In this document: piece after piece, positions 22,470 through 33,255 of the stretch
Numbering within the stretch: the first letter of the stretch is position 1
Layout of the letters: the number at the start of each line of letters is the position of its first letter
Assembly: GCA_017591395.1 (NCBI GenBank)
Contig: WEDG01003368.1
Location: forward strand, 1-64,000
Length of the DNA stretch: 64,000 bases
Reading direction: 5' to 3'
Source of the DNA: Schistocephalus solidus
Lineage: Eukaryota > Platyhelminthes > Cestoda > Diphyllobothriidea > Diphyllobothriidae
Position numbers and translations under genes: made by a program
Notes under the pieces: generated by a model
The model's input: only the letters and a program-made list of their open reading frames with translations
What the model was told of the DNA's origin: nothing
Databases searched by the model: none

Positions 22470-23390
22470 TCCGTTTGTCCGTCGCGTACTCTTACCTCGG
22501 GTTCACTTAAATATGTTTTTACCCCCTCCAAGAGCACCCCGTTTCGGCGTTGGTACGTAGATGTCATCGGGTTTTCCAGACGTGCTTAACGGCAACGACC
22601 AGACATTCAATTGACAAAGGAAAACGAGGAAGCCGAGAAATTACCCTTTCTTGTCTTTCTCGTCTCGCGCAGACCTGATTGTATCCGCAAGCCTGCAATG
22701 TATAGAAAGTCGACTGACACCGTTCAGGTCCTTAACTATGATAGCAACCACCTGGTTGTGTTAGGGCACTCTTCGAAGGGGTAAAACCACACTGCAGTGA
22801 ACCAGAAGAAAGAGTACAAGAAACACGTTGTCTCAGGGGCCAATTGGCATAGAACGGCTATTCAAAGAATTTACTGGGCCGCTGCATACGTACGGACAAA
22901 AGGAAGAGACACCCGTGATTTGGCACTTCCTACCCTCCAAGGCAACAGAACGCATCACGACAGAGAGAGGCGTGGACATCACCCATCGAACGACAATTAC
23001 CATTTGTGCCGGAACCATGAATAATGAAGGACAGACTAGACGCAGGTAAGCAATCCGGCGTAGTGTATTCAATTTCGTCCCAGAATTGTGTTCGCCATTA
23101 TACAGGGTCAAACAGGGCGACGCCTCAGCTCGCGAATACTCGAGCACAGAAGGGCCGTTCGGAGAGGCAACCCGCTGTCTCAAGTCACACAGATCAGGCA
23201 GATACTTGCGCGAGCCGGCAACAGGACGGAGTGGGAATTGTTGAAGGTTGTCAGACCAAACTACATCACTAGGCATATTGACGTATCCCAGGGTTATTCT
23301 GCCCTACGCTCATGCAGCCAGGTAGCACGACTCACACCGCCACCAGGGACGAACGCCGTCACCACGCAGTGGGACCCCTGCTAGTAAGGC
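22470..23390 (+). mobile_element. Penelope-like retroelement B, 3' part (RT end and GIY-YIG endonuclease)
   Basis: Near 22540-22562 the frame reads RRWYVDVIG, where the Penelope catalytic YVDD/YVDT block belongs (second Asp replaced by Val). Next come NEEAEKLPFLVFLVSR (22625-22670) and KPAMYRKSTDT (22690-22725), the usual PFLDvLvxR..VYRKPT region. At about 23058-23230 GVVYSISSQNCVRHYTG, then GRRLSSRILEHRRAVRRG in another frame, mark the GIY-YIG endonuclease. Frameshifts separate these blocks, so the element is dead. The 147-codon minus-strand ORF at 22833-23276 is a shadow. Confidence 0.85.
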
Positions 23391-23434
23391 GACGCACACC
23401 AGACCCATTCACGGACTTATGACCCCTTGCTCAG

Positions 23435-23560
23435 CTCCCACCGTATGACTGCATAAATGTCCATAGGTTGTTACAGTCTCTGATGATGAAATCATGTTTG
23501 AATTTCAAAAGCTCAGACCAATAAACTTTCCATCCCAGTGATCATGCCTTCGTCTTTTTT
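23435..23560 (-). repeat. Right inverted arm of Penelope-like element B
   Basis: Diverged reverse complement of 22298-22425. Contains CTGATGA at 23480-23486, followed by a possible 6-bp hairpin TGAAAT/ATTTCA (23487-23492 with 23502-23507) and then AAAAGC. Some Penelope pseudo-LTRs carry hammerhead ribozymes built around CTGATGA and GAAA; here the required G before AAA reads A. Confidence 0.75.
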
Positions 23561-24050
23561 TCAATAAGAACCTGGGATGCGCATCTTCGCTTATACGCAA
23601 TTTAAGGATTGCATGTTCTTTTTTTTATAAGAGTTTATATTAAAACAAGGATTGGGCAACTATCCTGGAACGTAGCATAAGATCATCTGTATTACCAATT
23701 AGGAGGTTTCAACATCCTTGTCTTGCCATTCTGACAAGGTGAAAATTTGGACGATTATTCATAAACATCGTGTTTCTTTCCCGTTTGAAGCTGTTTACTT
23801 GGTAGACGCCGAGACAGCATGAAAGCAACTTCAGTAACGCTTTGCTCGTGGTCGTTTTGACAGCACCTACATGCTATGTGCACACACAGAATACAACCAG
23901 TGCGCGAAGCGGAAGTAAGTTGGACTGAAAAAAAACAAACGAATTCACCCAGGCGAGTGCTTTGAAATTGAAGCGATCAGTTTTTACTTCCAGGAGAAAA
24001 GCCCTTCAGCTGTTTGGGAACTTTGAAAAACTCTCCCCTAAAAATGCCCT
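23561..24050. other. Unassigned sequence
   Basis: AT-rich, no ORF of note, no motif recognised. Confidence 0.4.
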
Positions 24051-24054
24051 TTAG

Positions 24055-26575
24055 TAGTAAAAAGTGCCCTTTTCAAAAAAATAAACTTCAATTTCTGAAT
24101 AAAAGGGAAACGTTTCAGTATTTTCGCAACAAGATCAGGTCACGCAATGCGATTTGTAAATTTTTTGTCCGTTTTAGGGATATGAGGTTGTTTTCCCTCA
24201 GAATTCAAGAGGCACTGTCATGCTGACATGTTTCATTGGGTTGGCGTTCAACCGCTGCTGGCAAGCATAGGAAGAAGTGCACGGCGAAGGAGACGAATTC
24301 ACGACCGATAAGCTCAGTGCCGATTGTATACGTGGTTACCAGCCTTGAAGAAGTTGCAAAAGGTATTGTGCATTTATAAGTGTTCATAGTTATGACGTAA
24401 TGTCTTCTAAATATACGAAATCAAAGTGAACAGGCCAATGAGTTTATGGTGCATAAGCTGAATACAAGTCTGCATTTTCTTAAACTTGACTTTCATTTGT
24501 GGGCTTCGGGTCCTACTTGCCCTCATGGGTATGTCTGTAGGTCTTTCAGGACAGAGGCTGTCCGCCGCCTACATTCAGGGGGATATTTTTCGTTAAAAAC
24601 GCATAGTTAAGATTTGTGCTATGAGCAGACGACAGCTGATTTAGTAAATGCAACCAAAAGGTCCTTTTTGAAGGCTTAAATTGTACCATTTTCTTTTTGA
24701 GGAGAGACTTAGCAAGTCAGCAACCTACCTGAGCGCACAAAGGCTCAAAAATATTTTGACGTTTTTTTGATTCGCAGGACGCATCTTGAAAACAGAAAAC
24801 AAAATCAAACGCTCCCGGTCAGCGAGCTTCGTAGGTGGCAGTTTAAGAGAGTAGGATTGTTGGCGATGAGGAAGAAAACCGTGATCATTCCTCAAGAATG
24901 CGTGATTTTTAATGAGTCCGTTCGAACGCAGCTATGTGGGTTGATTCTCAAATTACTCGCCAACCAATAGTTAAGCTGCTCCTTTCAAACAAAACAAAAA
25001 AAATAATTTCTGAAAAAAGATACATTTTCGCAATAAATCCCAGTCTGTAGTCGCCGTTTGCGACTTTTACATCTGCTTTTAGGGGTCTGCAACGATTTTC
25101 GTTTTTCCGTCAGAACTGAAGGAGACATAATCACAACAGCAGGCTTGATTGCGACAGCGGGCAACCGCGATTAGGAAGAAATGCAGACAGAATTGCCTAA
25201 GTGCACACAGAGGGTAAAACTACCTACCGACGGATAGGCTCGGTGTGGATTGTATGCTTAGTGCGCAGCATTGAAAACCTTCCAGTTGGCGATGCGCCTT
25301 TGCAAGTTTCAACGTTTGCGAATAGTTGCCCTTGCAATATACGAAAGCAAGAAGTGGAGGCCCGTGAGATATCTTTCCCACACTGGCCCACGTGCCACCT
25401 CAACCTTATGGCAGCGGGTGTCGTGAACTTGGCCTACATTTCTGTAGCAAGTCACCTCAGACTTCTTCAGGGAAAAGAAAAAACAAAATGTGTGCTCTTC
25501 CTCTTGCTAGTGTTATTTGAAATAGAAGCATGAAATGTCCACAGCAACCCAAAGGGGAAAAATTTAGTTTCCTTTTTAGCATAAAATTAAAGCAATACTT
25601 AGGCCCTTCCGTTGGAGGGACTTGAGCAATGCATAGTAAGCATGCCATGTATGGCTGAAAATTATGCAAATGTCTCTACCTCCGATTGCTCAGAAAGTTG
25701 AGCTAGGCACGTTCCCAATCCTTTGGCCAGCATCCCAAGAGAGGAAATCACTTATCCCTAAGCTTTAAGCATATGCGAGCGGAGCAAATGGATGTAGTTC
25801 CAAACGCCTCCTTCGAATTCGCTAATGATTCCGAACCTAGCTCTGTTTGCGTAAAATAAACGATTTATTTCGCTTAGCTTGCGTTTAGTGGCTAAGCTCC
25901 CCGGGGTGGGTATTCTATCGGCTGTTTACTGCTCAGTTCGGAAACCTTTAAAATGATCTTTGAACCGTGAGAATGACGGTGGCCTTTCGGTGTCATGACG
26001 CTTGGAAAGTCTTACGCTTCACCCACCTACAACTTATTAGGATGTTAAGTCGATAGCTGCAGGCCGACTGCTTTACAGTGAAGAGTTCGGCTGATAGTCA
26101 GTTATTCCTATAACCAGACTTTAATTGTTGGTGTCCAGATTCTGCTTGTCCATACGGCAATGCATGTAGACCTTTAAGGAAGAGAGCATTCTTTCTGTTT
26201 ACATTGAAGAAGCGGTTTCTTTCGTTTTCAGGATATGCGTTGACTAAAGCTGATTTAGGAAGGCCTTTTTAATGACAGAAATGGTAAATGATTGCTTTTT
26301 CTGAGAAGCGTAAACAACGCACCTGTGTACACATAAACACCCAAACATATTTTGACAGATTTTTAGCCTTGCGAGACGCAGGTTCGCGTCAACAAAAAAC
26401 CATGTTCTCCCGGCCAGCATAAGGGTTAAAAGGTACCTAAAAAGGTTTCATCATTGGTCAATGAAGAAGAAAACCGGGATTTTTCCTTCACAGTACTTAG
26501 CACCTAAACAATTCATTCGTACAAGTTGATGAAGGTTTATTTTAACCGTTTTGGCCACTCGCATTTAATGATGCC
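24055..26575. repeat. Old diverged direct duplication
   Basis: Two blocks align loosely in the same orientation. About 24060-24370 matches 25000-25310, with shared order AATTTCTGAA.AAA, TTTTCGCAA, GACxGATAxGCTCxGTG and GATTGTATxC. About 24480-24990 matches 26080-26570, with shared GTCTGTAGGTCTTT-like, GCTGATTTAG.A, AATATTTTGAC, CGCAGG and GAxGAAGAAAACCG words. Substitutions and indels are abundant, so the event is ancient. ORFs in it (67 codons at 24767-24970, 110 at 25201-25533) are not conserved between the copies, so I see no gene. Confidence 0.6.
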
Positions 26576-27795
26576 TCTTTACTCAAAGGAGTTTGCTCTA
26601 CCCGACTGTCTCATTTTAAAGCTTAGTGGTTGATGAAAGCGAGCGCAGCGCAAACTAATTGTAAACGAAGACCTGAAAATTAGAGTTTTTAATCACACCT
26701 GTCTATTACACACTGCGCGTATCTTAAGGAAGTTCCATTTTTTCCAGTCTGGCCAGAAACCGCAGACTTGCTCGACAACAAAACTGTCTCTAATTCAGTC
26801 CATAACGAGGGAAGCGCACTAACCAAAACTAGCCGGTCTATCACCCAATGCATCGGTTTTCATTTTAAATTTTTCTCGCGGGCTACTAGGAGTGAAATAC
26901 GATTTTGAGAGGCAAGACACCTCGTTACCATTCCTTTTTGGCTGATTTTCAAATTGAACACACTACAGATCTTAAGTGGGAACTAAATTTGAATGGTTTT
27001 AAAAAATTTTTAAATTAACTTAAATGGCATTGCATTGAGAACCGTGCGAAATGCTGTCAAATTTACGAGGACAACCTTCATTCGTAGTGGTACAGCTGTC
27101 AAACCAGCACTTCTTAAGAAGCTAGGGACCAAATTATTGTTTCTAAGAATCAGCAGCATTTGGCAGTTGCCACTTATGAAGCGTTTAAGAGAAAACAAAG
27201 CCAACGAAAAAGGCTCAAGTTACAGATGGCAATGTCCTCAGAGGAGGGGTCCCCTGTACTGGTCAAACAATGAAAAATGAACCCTAAACAATTTGAAAAT
27301 TTTGCACAATTTGTACTGCCCTATTTAGATACTTCATTGAGATACCTGTAAGACACATGGATGTCCGATTACCAAGCGTAAAAGTAGGCCCATCCTTATT
27401 AAAAATTGATTTCTTTGATTGAGGTCAATTTAGTAGTGCAATTCAAAGCACATACTCAGTGAAACTGAGGCAAAACCTGCTGCTGCTAGTTATCGTTCAG
27501 GAGGGCACGAAGTGTACGTGTATTCAGTGTTGGAGACCAGTCTCATCTTAATCGAAAGACGTACCGTCCGACAGCAGTACATAAAGCCTTATTGAGGAAC
27601 ACGCTGTTGCATGGGGGCCCTGAAAGTTACAGTTGTTGGGCTCCCTAAGCCACTGTTTCAATGCAGTCGTAATGGCAACTTCCATTGACGGAGCACAAGG
27701 ATTTCGTAGCATGTAGGTCAGTAGGCAATATATTGCTGAGGGAGTACAAAACACAGGGGTAGGGGGCGCCTACTAATCATATCCCATGGAGTGGG
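26576..27795. other. Unassigned sequence
   Basis: AT-rich. ORFs are 81 codons or fewer and overlap on opposite strands (27010-27280). Nothing recognised. Confidence 0.4.
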
Positions 27796-27849
27796 GTAGC
27801 CATACGTGGCAGGGTGTGGCATGAGCCTGCATCTACGCGTGCCCACGTT

Positions 27850-28345
27850 GGGCAAGCGCAGCCCCATGCTCTGCATTTGTTATGGGACCGCATCCCAGAA
27901 TAATAATAACACCTACTGTGCCCCTAGTTGGCCCCGTGTTGCTCCAGCGGATCTACTACACAGCCCGTTTAAGGGGCGCACCCTTGCACCCGATATTTGG
28001 ACCGTCGATTTCGACGAGGTTAACCGTACGCTCCAGAGCAGGGTGGTGCAGATACGGTGACTTGCGCGTTATTTAGTTTAAAGTGGTAGTAGACTTGCAC
28101 TGCATCTACCGTACTCTCTCTTCCTTCCCCATCTGTGCTCGGTGTCAAGATGGAGTCAAGAAGACCGGAGGCGGGAGAGGGCGCAGGTGGCTGGCGCGGC
28201 CGGGGCCCCTAGGCCCCAGCCGCCCCTAGGCGTGCCACCACACCCCCACATGTTCAGCATTTGGTATGGAAGCGCAACCCGAAAAACGCCTGCAGTACTC
28301 TGATGTGGCCTCCGTGTTTGTCCAACGTGGCCCTTTTAGGGGACA
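27850..28345 (+). repeat. GC-rich dispersed module, full copy with flanks
   Basis: Core at about 27990-28245, from GGACCGTCGATTTCGACGAGG through GGTGACTTGCGCGTTATTTAG and GACCGGAGGCGGGAGAGGG to GGCGTGCCACCACAC. The linked flank (GCGCAACCCGAAxAACGCCTGC, GTGGCCC.TTTAGGGG) appears on both sides, at 27870-27980 and 28250-28345, so the copy sits in a one-and-a-half-unit tandem context like the 47.4-48.4 kb cluster. The 84- and 64-codon ORFs are features of the module, not genes. Confidence 0.85.
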
Positions 28346-29190
28346 TTGCATGGTGTGGTTACAGTTGGAAATCGTTGGTTGAAATGGTGAAACTGTCAGG
28401 TGTTAATGTAAGTAGTGTAAAGGTTCATAGCGGTACCTTTAGGGATCAAACACCCATGCCGTTAGCGCACCTCTGCACATTCAACGGAAATATCAGGCAG
28501 TAGCAGCTGTTTACAGGATATCCTTAACAGAATGCTGTTGTTCGCGGTGCGTCAGTGCGAAAAGAGTGTCAGCGAATGGCATTTCGTGACGTATGGTCAC
28601 CTTCAAATTGGCTCATAAGCACAGTTCAATTACCTTTGGTTGCCATTCTACTTGACAGCGATCCTCGACGAACCAGCATGACTCCATGGACTGTTTGTGC
28701 CTGAGCGAAAGCACAGTCCCAGTTCACGACAGGCATCTCCAAAGCAGACTATATCATGGTTATCTATGAACTAACGTGAACTCCAGGCCCGTTTACTTGA
28801 AAGGCCAGGGTCTCCTCAATATTTTGAGCTGCCTCTGCTCGCACAGTTCCCTATTGTCCTTCATCTACGGTGCCGAAGTCAGCTTGTAGAAGGTTTTCAT
28901 TCCTATCTTCAATTTAACTTAACCCTAATTGAGTTCGACAGCGTCCTGCTCACAGCCTTATACGTCACATAACGATATTTCCACCGCCAAGAACATCAAA
29001 TTATATCACGTGACTTTCGCATGCAAAAGTGAGGCAGCACTTCTCAGAATCACTTAAATCTAACCCATATTTTTACCGTATGCAACCACGAATTCCGTAA
29101 TTTGAGTGATCCAGACGACAGCCTGACCCAGATCAACAACAAGTAATTCGAAATACCAGATATATTTTACGTAAAAGACTCAAAATGCAA
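28346..29190. other. Unassigned sequence
   Basis: No ORF of note apart from the 80-codon frame at 28261-28503 that begins inside the repeat module. No motif recognised. Confidence 0.4.
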
Positions 29191-30110
29191 AGTAGAAAGG
29201 AACTATTATATATGAGAGCCATTGTTAGCAATGCCTTCTTCGATTCTGTGTTTAAACATGGTGCACGTGCTCCTGCTGTACTACGGTGACGCCTTGTTCC
29301 AATCTCTGGCAATGGAGATCTTCAGGGCTTCAATACTGTAGGGCGGCTTGTTGCAGGCCTTCCGCTAGACATAGGCCCAAATGCTGTAGTTGAGGGACTT
29401 TCAGTTTGGTAAGGATGGTGTCCACATATCCTTGGGCCAGAAATAAGGCATGCGGCCTTCCAGCAGCTTCTGTGTCTTCAGCGACGTATATGGCGACACA
29501 CACTATCTTGCTGGAAGGTGACATTGTCACCTGAAGTGTAGTTGGCATCTATCTGAGGCTTGAAAACTTCTGAAGAACATTCAGGTTCAGATCTGTGTTC
29601 ACGTTGACCACGGCCTTGATGAACACAGGGGGCAAGACTTTGCCGTCTGAAGCAATCAGGTCAAAGACCATCACAGACGAGGGATCTTTTGTCTGAAGCT
29701 TGTACTTCAAATTCTCTGGTAACTCGTTGACATTCAGGGGGTTTATGCAGCAATCTGTCCGACTACTGGACAACAAACCGACTGTGAAGAGTGTTTCTTT
29801 GGAGTTAAACCACGTGTGTCTTCCTTTTTTGAGGAAGCTGAAAAGTCTCTTAATTCTTTTTTGTCTCTTTTCGTTCTCTCTTCACGAGTTGCTTCTTTGT
29901 CATATCCCGTGACTTAGCCTTCAGGTCCTTTTTCATGACATCCCTGTCCGTGTGCTCCAACACCTCAAGCTCCAAAGCCAGCGAATACGATCCCGGACAG
30001 CCCTCGTAAGACGAAGAGTTTCATTTTTTCCACAACTTTTCCTTTTGATGCGGCCGAACTTCTTATAACGGTCGATACTAATGTAATCTGTTCACCTGGC
30101 TACTTTTGAC
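29190..30110 (-). mobile_element. Mariner/Tc1-type DNA transposon, transposase remnant
   Basis: Read on the minus strand, pieces of one transposase follow in order. At about 29800-29850 a basic LFSFLKKGRHTWF stretch precedes the catalytic core. At 29549-29776 the frame contains LPENLKYKLQTKDPSSVMVF and ASDGKVLPPVFI. At about 29495-29525, in another frame, VTFQQDS carries the second catalytic Asp (usually QQDxAPxH). KTQKLLEGRMPYFWPKDMW follows around 29430-29490. IEALKISIARDWN closes near 29310-29345. Frameshifts and stops break it at least three times. The third acidic residue lies in the damaged WTPSLPN region, where WPPxSPDLNP is expected. Terminal repeats were not located. Confidence 0.8.
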
Positions 30111-30685
30111 TTGGCAGTGGTTTCGGTAGACGAGAGGCCATGGAGACTGAGCTGAATAACCACCTCATTATTTTTTCATGGCGAAATATTTGAAAAAGAT
30201 TTCAAAGACATTGTTATTGCAGTGTTTTCCATGGCATTCTAAAGAAAATGCATGAATTTCTATATTAATATTTTAAAAAGTAACGGCAAAAATATTACGA
30301 AATTTATGTTCACTGTGCCCTCAATCCTTTCAGACCCATTTATAGCCCAATTGAATTTTGGGATACTAAAGGTCTGTCGCTGTTCTGTTTTCTTCAAGAG
30401 GGCAGTGGATTTCAACAATTCACTGCAGCAAATGACGTCACACGTGCGCGATGCAATTATCCCTTCTAGGCACCCCTTAGAGCACCTTTCAGGTAATTCC
30501 GTAGTGGACACATCCGTCTATCCTTTTATCCAACAACAAAACACAACTTATTGTCGAATTCAACAAAGGAATGCCCGTCGTTTCTAATGAGTCTTTAAAC
30601 GCACTAAATCAACATGCTTTTTTATCACTGCAATGTCTCCCACCGAGGAGAACGGAGTTTAAAATGTTAATGCAAGGAAAATATA
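30111..30685. other. Unassigned sequence between two minus-strand elements
   Basis: Overlapping ORFs on both strands at 30252-30587 show no recognisable domain. The stretch lies downstream of the Gypsy remnant and could hold its 3' end or LTR, but no LTR boundary is visible. Confidence 0.35.
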
Positions 30686-30689
30686 GAAG

Positions 30690-31560
30690 TAGTAGGCATA
30701 ATGTACGAGTTGGTAACGATCAGGCAAACGAACACGATGACCAATACGCGTAAGGTGTGGAGTTGGTGAGATAGGGGGAAGCGAAGGGTTATCAAGTGTG
30801 AGATAAGGCTGGGAATTTACAAGAGGCATTTCTGGGACGGGTAAAAAAGGCTCATTATAAGTCACCATCAAGCGGTCGACTGATGTTACCTCAGTGTGAT
30901 CGCCACGGACGATGTTGAAATGCCTGTCCGTGCGGGATAAAACTCGAAATTGTCCGTCGAAAGGCTGTTTAGTGGTTTACGAACACCATACACGCAGCAA
31001 AACACAAAAGCAAATGTTAGCCAGTCAGGCTCAATGTATGACTCACTTAACGGAACTCGTGGAGGTACAGCTCGGAGATATACCATGGCTTGGCGCAATC
31101 TTTGGACATGATCAATTGGATCCCTGTCGGCTAAGCTTTGACTCTGCCCCAAAAATCCCCTGGAATCTGAAGAGCAGTGCCATAAGGAAGTTTGGTTGCG
31201 GAGCACTCCAAGTCGTCTACGAGGGCTGTACGGATAGCGAGCAGTAACAAGGGCAGATGCTCGCTCCAATGAGAGGGCCCGAAACGAAACTTTGAGGTGC
31301 CGGTACCAACGATTGACTTAACCATTGCGAATGCGAGAACATTCGAGAAGGTCCGTAAGGCCACCAAATGCTTAGATTCAAATGTCTGACCCCGATTGGT
31401 GGTAAAAGTTGAGGAAAAATTATAGTAGTAGATCTAATTTTCCAGAAATACGTGAGCGACGGTATCCGCAGTTATATTAGAAATGAGAGTTGTGATGGGT
31501 CACCCTGTAAATCGGTCAATTGCAGTAAGTAAGTAATTAAAACCAAAAAATGTTGGCAGT
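30690..31560 (-). mobile_element. Ty3/Gypsy retrotransposon, integrase and C-terminal pol remnant
   Basis: On the minus strand the integrase region reads in order through broken frames. Near 31500-31545 FTAIDRFTG has the first catalytic Asp. Near 31385-31470 TADTVAHVFLEN and FTTNRGQTFESKHL follow, where TDRGxQFES is usual and the second Asp is replaced by Asn. At 31131-31367 HWSEHLPLLLLAIRTALVDD and SATKLPYGTALQIPGDF are the post-catalytic block. At 30886-31130, in another frame, RLRQAMVYLRAVPPRVP and YGVRKPLNSL match the chromodomain-less C-terminal module. Near 30720-30760 TRIGHRVRLPDRYQ is the usual end. Protease, RT and RNase H are absent. Confidence 0.85.
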
Positions 31561-32728
31561 GCACATGCGCGAAGTGTGCGTCGAGTGCTAGCTGTGGCAA
31601 ATGGGGGCGTTGTCGAGTCGTCCTTAACAAAACCCCGAAAGTCTATGTGCGACTCAACAGCCATGAGCCGAACCCTAAACCATAATTTGAATAGTAAACC
31701 CTCAACTCATAAGCCCTTTCACAACCAAAATGCGCAAACCACAGCTAAAAAAGAGCAGTAAATAATTCTTCAACCGGCCCTCTCTTGAAGAAATGAAAAC
31801 CTTGACTGATAAGTTGGTTTCCTTAATAGTTGAAGACAGCAGTGACTACAGTTAGGTTTACGCATTAACTAATTTGAGATGCCACCGAATTGGTAAAAAC
31901 GAACTTGAAATGTGTGTGAATTTACGTGTTTGCTGCAGAAGTAGGAAAAAGTATTCACTGTGATTGATTTGAGCCAAAAGATCAACTCCTTGCATTAATT
32001 TTTGAGCGTATTTTTCCGAATCTTTCTTTTGACTCACCATCTAGTCCATCAATCACTTCCCTAGGAACAATCCATAAATCTTTTTATCCTAACCCAAGGA
32101 AGCATTTACTGGACGTTGGTTTTCATTAAGGTTATCCCGAGACTTTGGGGACCGTCTCTAATCATGTATCGGCTCTGTTATGCCAAGCTGAAATATGAGC
32201 TCACGCGGAAGCGTGTGTTGTTTTGAAGAGGAATATAAATATACTCAAGAGGAAGGTCTAAGTCCTGCATTGCTCATTCACCTAAAACGGAGGATGTCGG
32301 TCTGTATGCATAATTTGTATACCTTTGATTTACTACCGCGATGAGTACCGTATTGTTCAAATTGTGCAAATTTTACAACACTCGTGAGATAGAGAAGAAT
32401 TATTCTTTATTTTTAAGATATCCTTCTTACTTTTTTCAAACAAAACTGCGCATCGCCTTTTTCACACTAATAGTCTACAACTCAGGAGTTCAGAGTCAGA
32501 ATACCCACCTGGCGAAAAACAAAGGTATTGGCCACAAGGCTGGCGCCGAGTCGTAGAAGCCCCACTTAATTTTTGTGCTCGCTGTAGCCAGAACACTGGT
32601 GGAGACGGCGGTGTGAAATTAATCTGTTTGTTCCATTGTTCGTCGAGGCAGATGCAACAAGAGGTGCTCTTTTCTCTCGTATTACTTAGAGTCGAATAAC
32701 AAACAACCCCAAAAAACCGAGCAGGTCA
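31561..32728. other. Unassigned sequence upstream of the His/Cys-rich genes
   Basis: Only short ORFs (71 codons or fewer). No mobile-element motif is visible in the last 700 bp before the first gene, so this stretch may hold its regulatory region. Confidence 0.4.
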
Positions 32729-32734
32729 ATGGGA

Positions 32735-32741
32735 TATAAAA
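32735..32741 (+). promoter_or_regulatory. TATA box of the first His/Cys-rich gene
   Basis: TATAAAA lies 69 bp before the chosen ATG at 32804. The second gene has the identical heptamer 66 bp before its ATG. The matching distance in two duplicated genes supports a real core promoter, with transcription starting near 32765 by the usual 25-30 bp rule. Confidence 0.7.
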
Positions 32742-32803
32742 GGGTAAATGATTTAGGTGAAAACATCGTCAACCTATTCGCGACAACTCAACTCATAAAC
32801 ATA

Positions 32804-33058
32804 ATGAACCTTCTCCTGCCAATTTTGCTTCTCAGCGTTCTGGTGCAGTTCGTCTTGACGAAGAAGGAGCCTGAAGCGCAGGAACCAGAGAAGCCGGTGA
32901 GTGCGACGGAGGAGGAGGACGGTGCAGTGTCTCCGGCCTGCGGCGGTTGGTGGGGTGGTCATTGTGGCTGCCACCGCCATCACAGATGCTGCTGGCGTCG
33001 ATGTTGCCGCCACCATCACCACTGTTGCCATGTCCATGGCTGGGGTTGGGGCTGGTAA
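32804..33058 (+). CDS. Secreted His/Cys/Trp/Gly-rich small protein, gene 1
   Basis: Encodes 84 residues. Residues 1-19 form a signal peptide (MNLLLPILLLSVLVQFVLT), with likely cleavage before KKE. Residues 20 to about 44 are an acidic Glu-rich spacer. The mature part from about residue 46 starts ACGGWWGGH and is composed of His, Cys, Arg, Trp and Gly: 9 Cys, of which six form three CC pairs, and 10 His including HHHH, ending in HGWGWGW. I chose the ATG at 32804, not the in-frame one at 32729, because the latter overlaps the TATA box and the signal peptide starts cleanly here. The gene is intronless, and a tandem paralogue follows 197 bp downstream. Composition suggests metal or haem binding or a cross-linked secreted matrix; that is inference. 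No known family recognised. Confidence 0.8.
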   Translation: MNLLLPILLLSVLVQFVLTKKEPEAQEPEKPVSATEEEDGAVSPACGGWWGGHCGCHRHHRCCWRRCCRHHHHCCHVHGWGWGW

Positions 33059-33189
33059 ACACGCAGATTCCAGTATTCCCTTCTGACAATTTATAAATTG
33101 CTGTTCCACTGTTGCCTTCCTTTACATTTCCTCGGCAAACTTATGATCACATGTTAAACAATGGTTCTGAAAAGCACTCCTTAATGTGG

Positions 33190-33196
33190 TATAAAA
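33190..33196 (+). promoter_or_regulatory. TATA box of the second His/Cys-rich gene
   Basis: TATAAAA 66 bp before the ATG at 33256. Surrounding sequence is otherwise little conserved with the first promoter, so conservation of the box and its distance stands out. Confidence 0.7.
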
Positions 33197-33255
33197 GAGA
33201 TGACATTCTGAGTGGTTGCATCATCAATCCATCCAGGCCACCTCAAATAAGCACA

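Noticed and set aside
22833..23276. 147-codon minus-strand ORF
   Set aside because: Antisense of the Penelope GIY-YIG endonuclease region.
32899..32930. A possible 31-bp micro-intron (GTGAGT...GTGCAG) inside both His/Cys-rich genes
   Set aside because: Its removal would shift the frame and destroy the His/Cys-rich part, which is conserved as protein; the frame is open straight through in both genes.
32774..33109. Long minus-strand ORFs opposite the His/Cys-rich genes (also 33181-33501, 33323-33667)
   Set aside because: Shadows of a GC-rich coding segment; low-complexity Ala/Thr/Val or Pro/Ser products with no signal.
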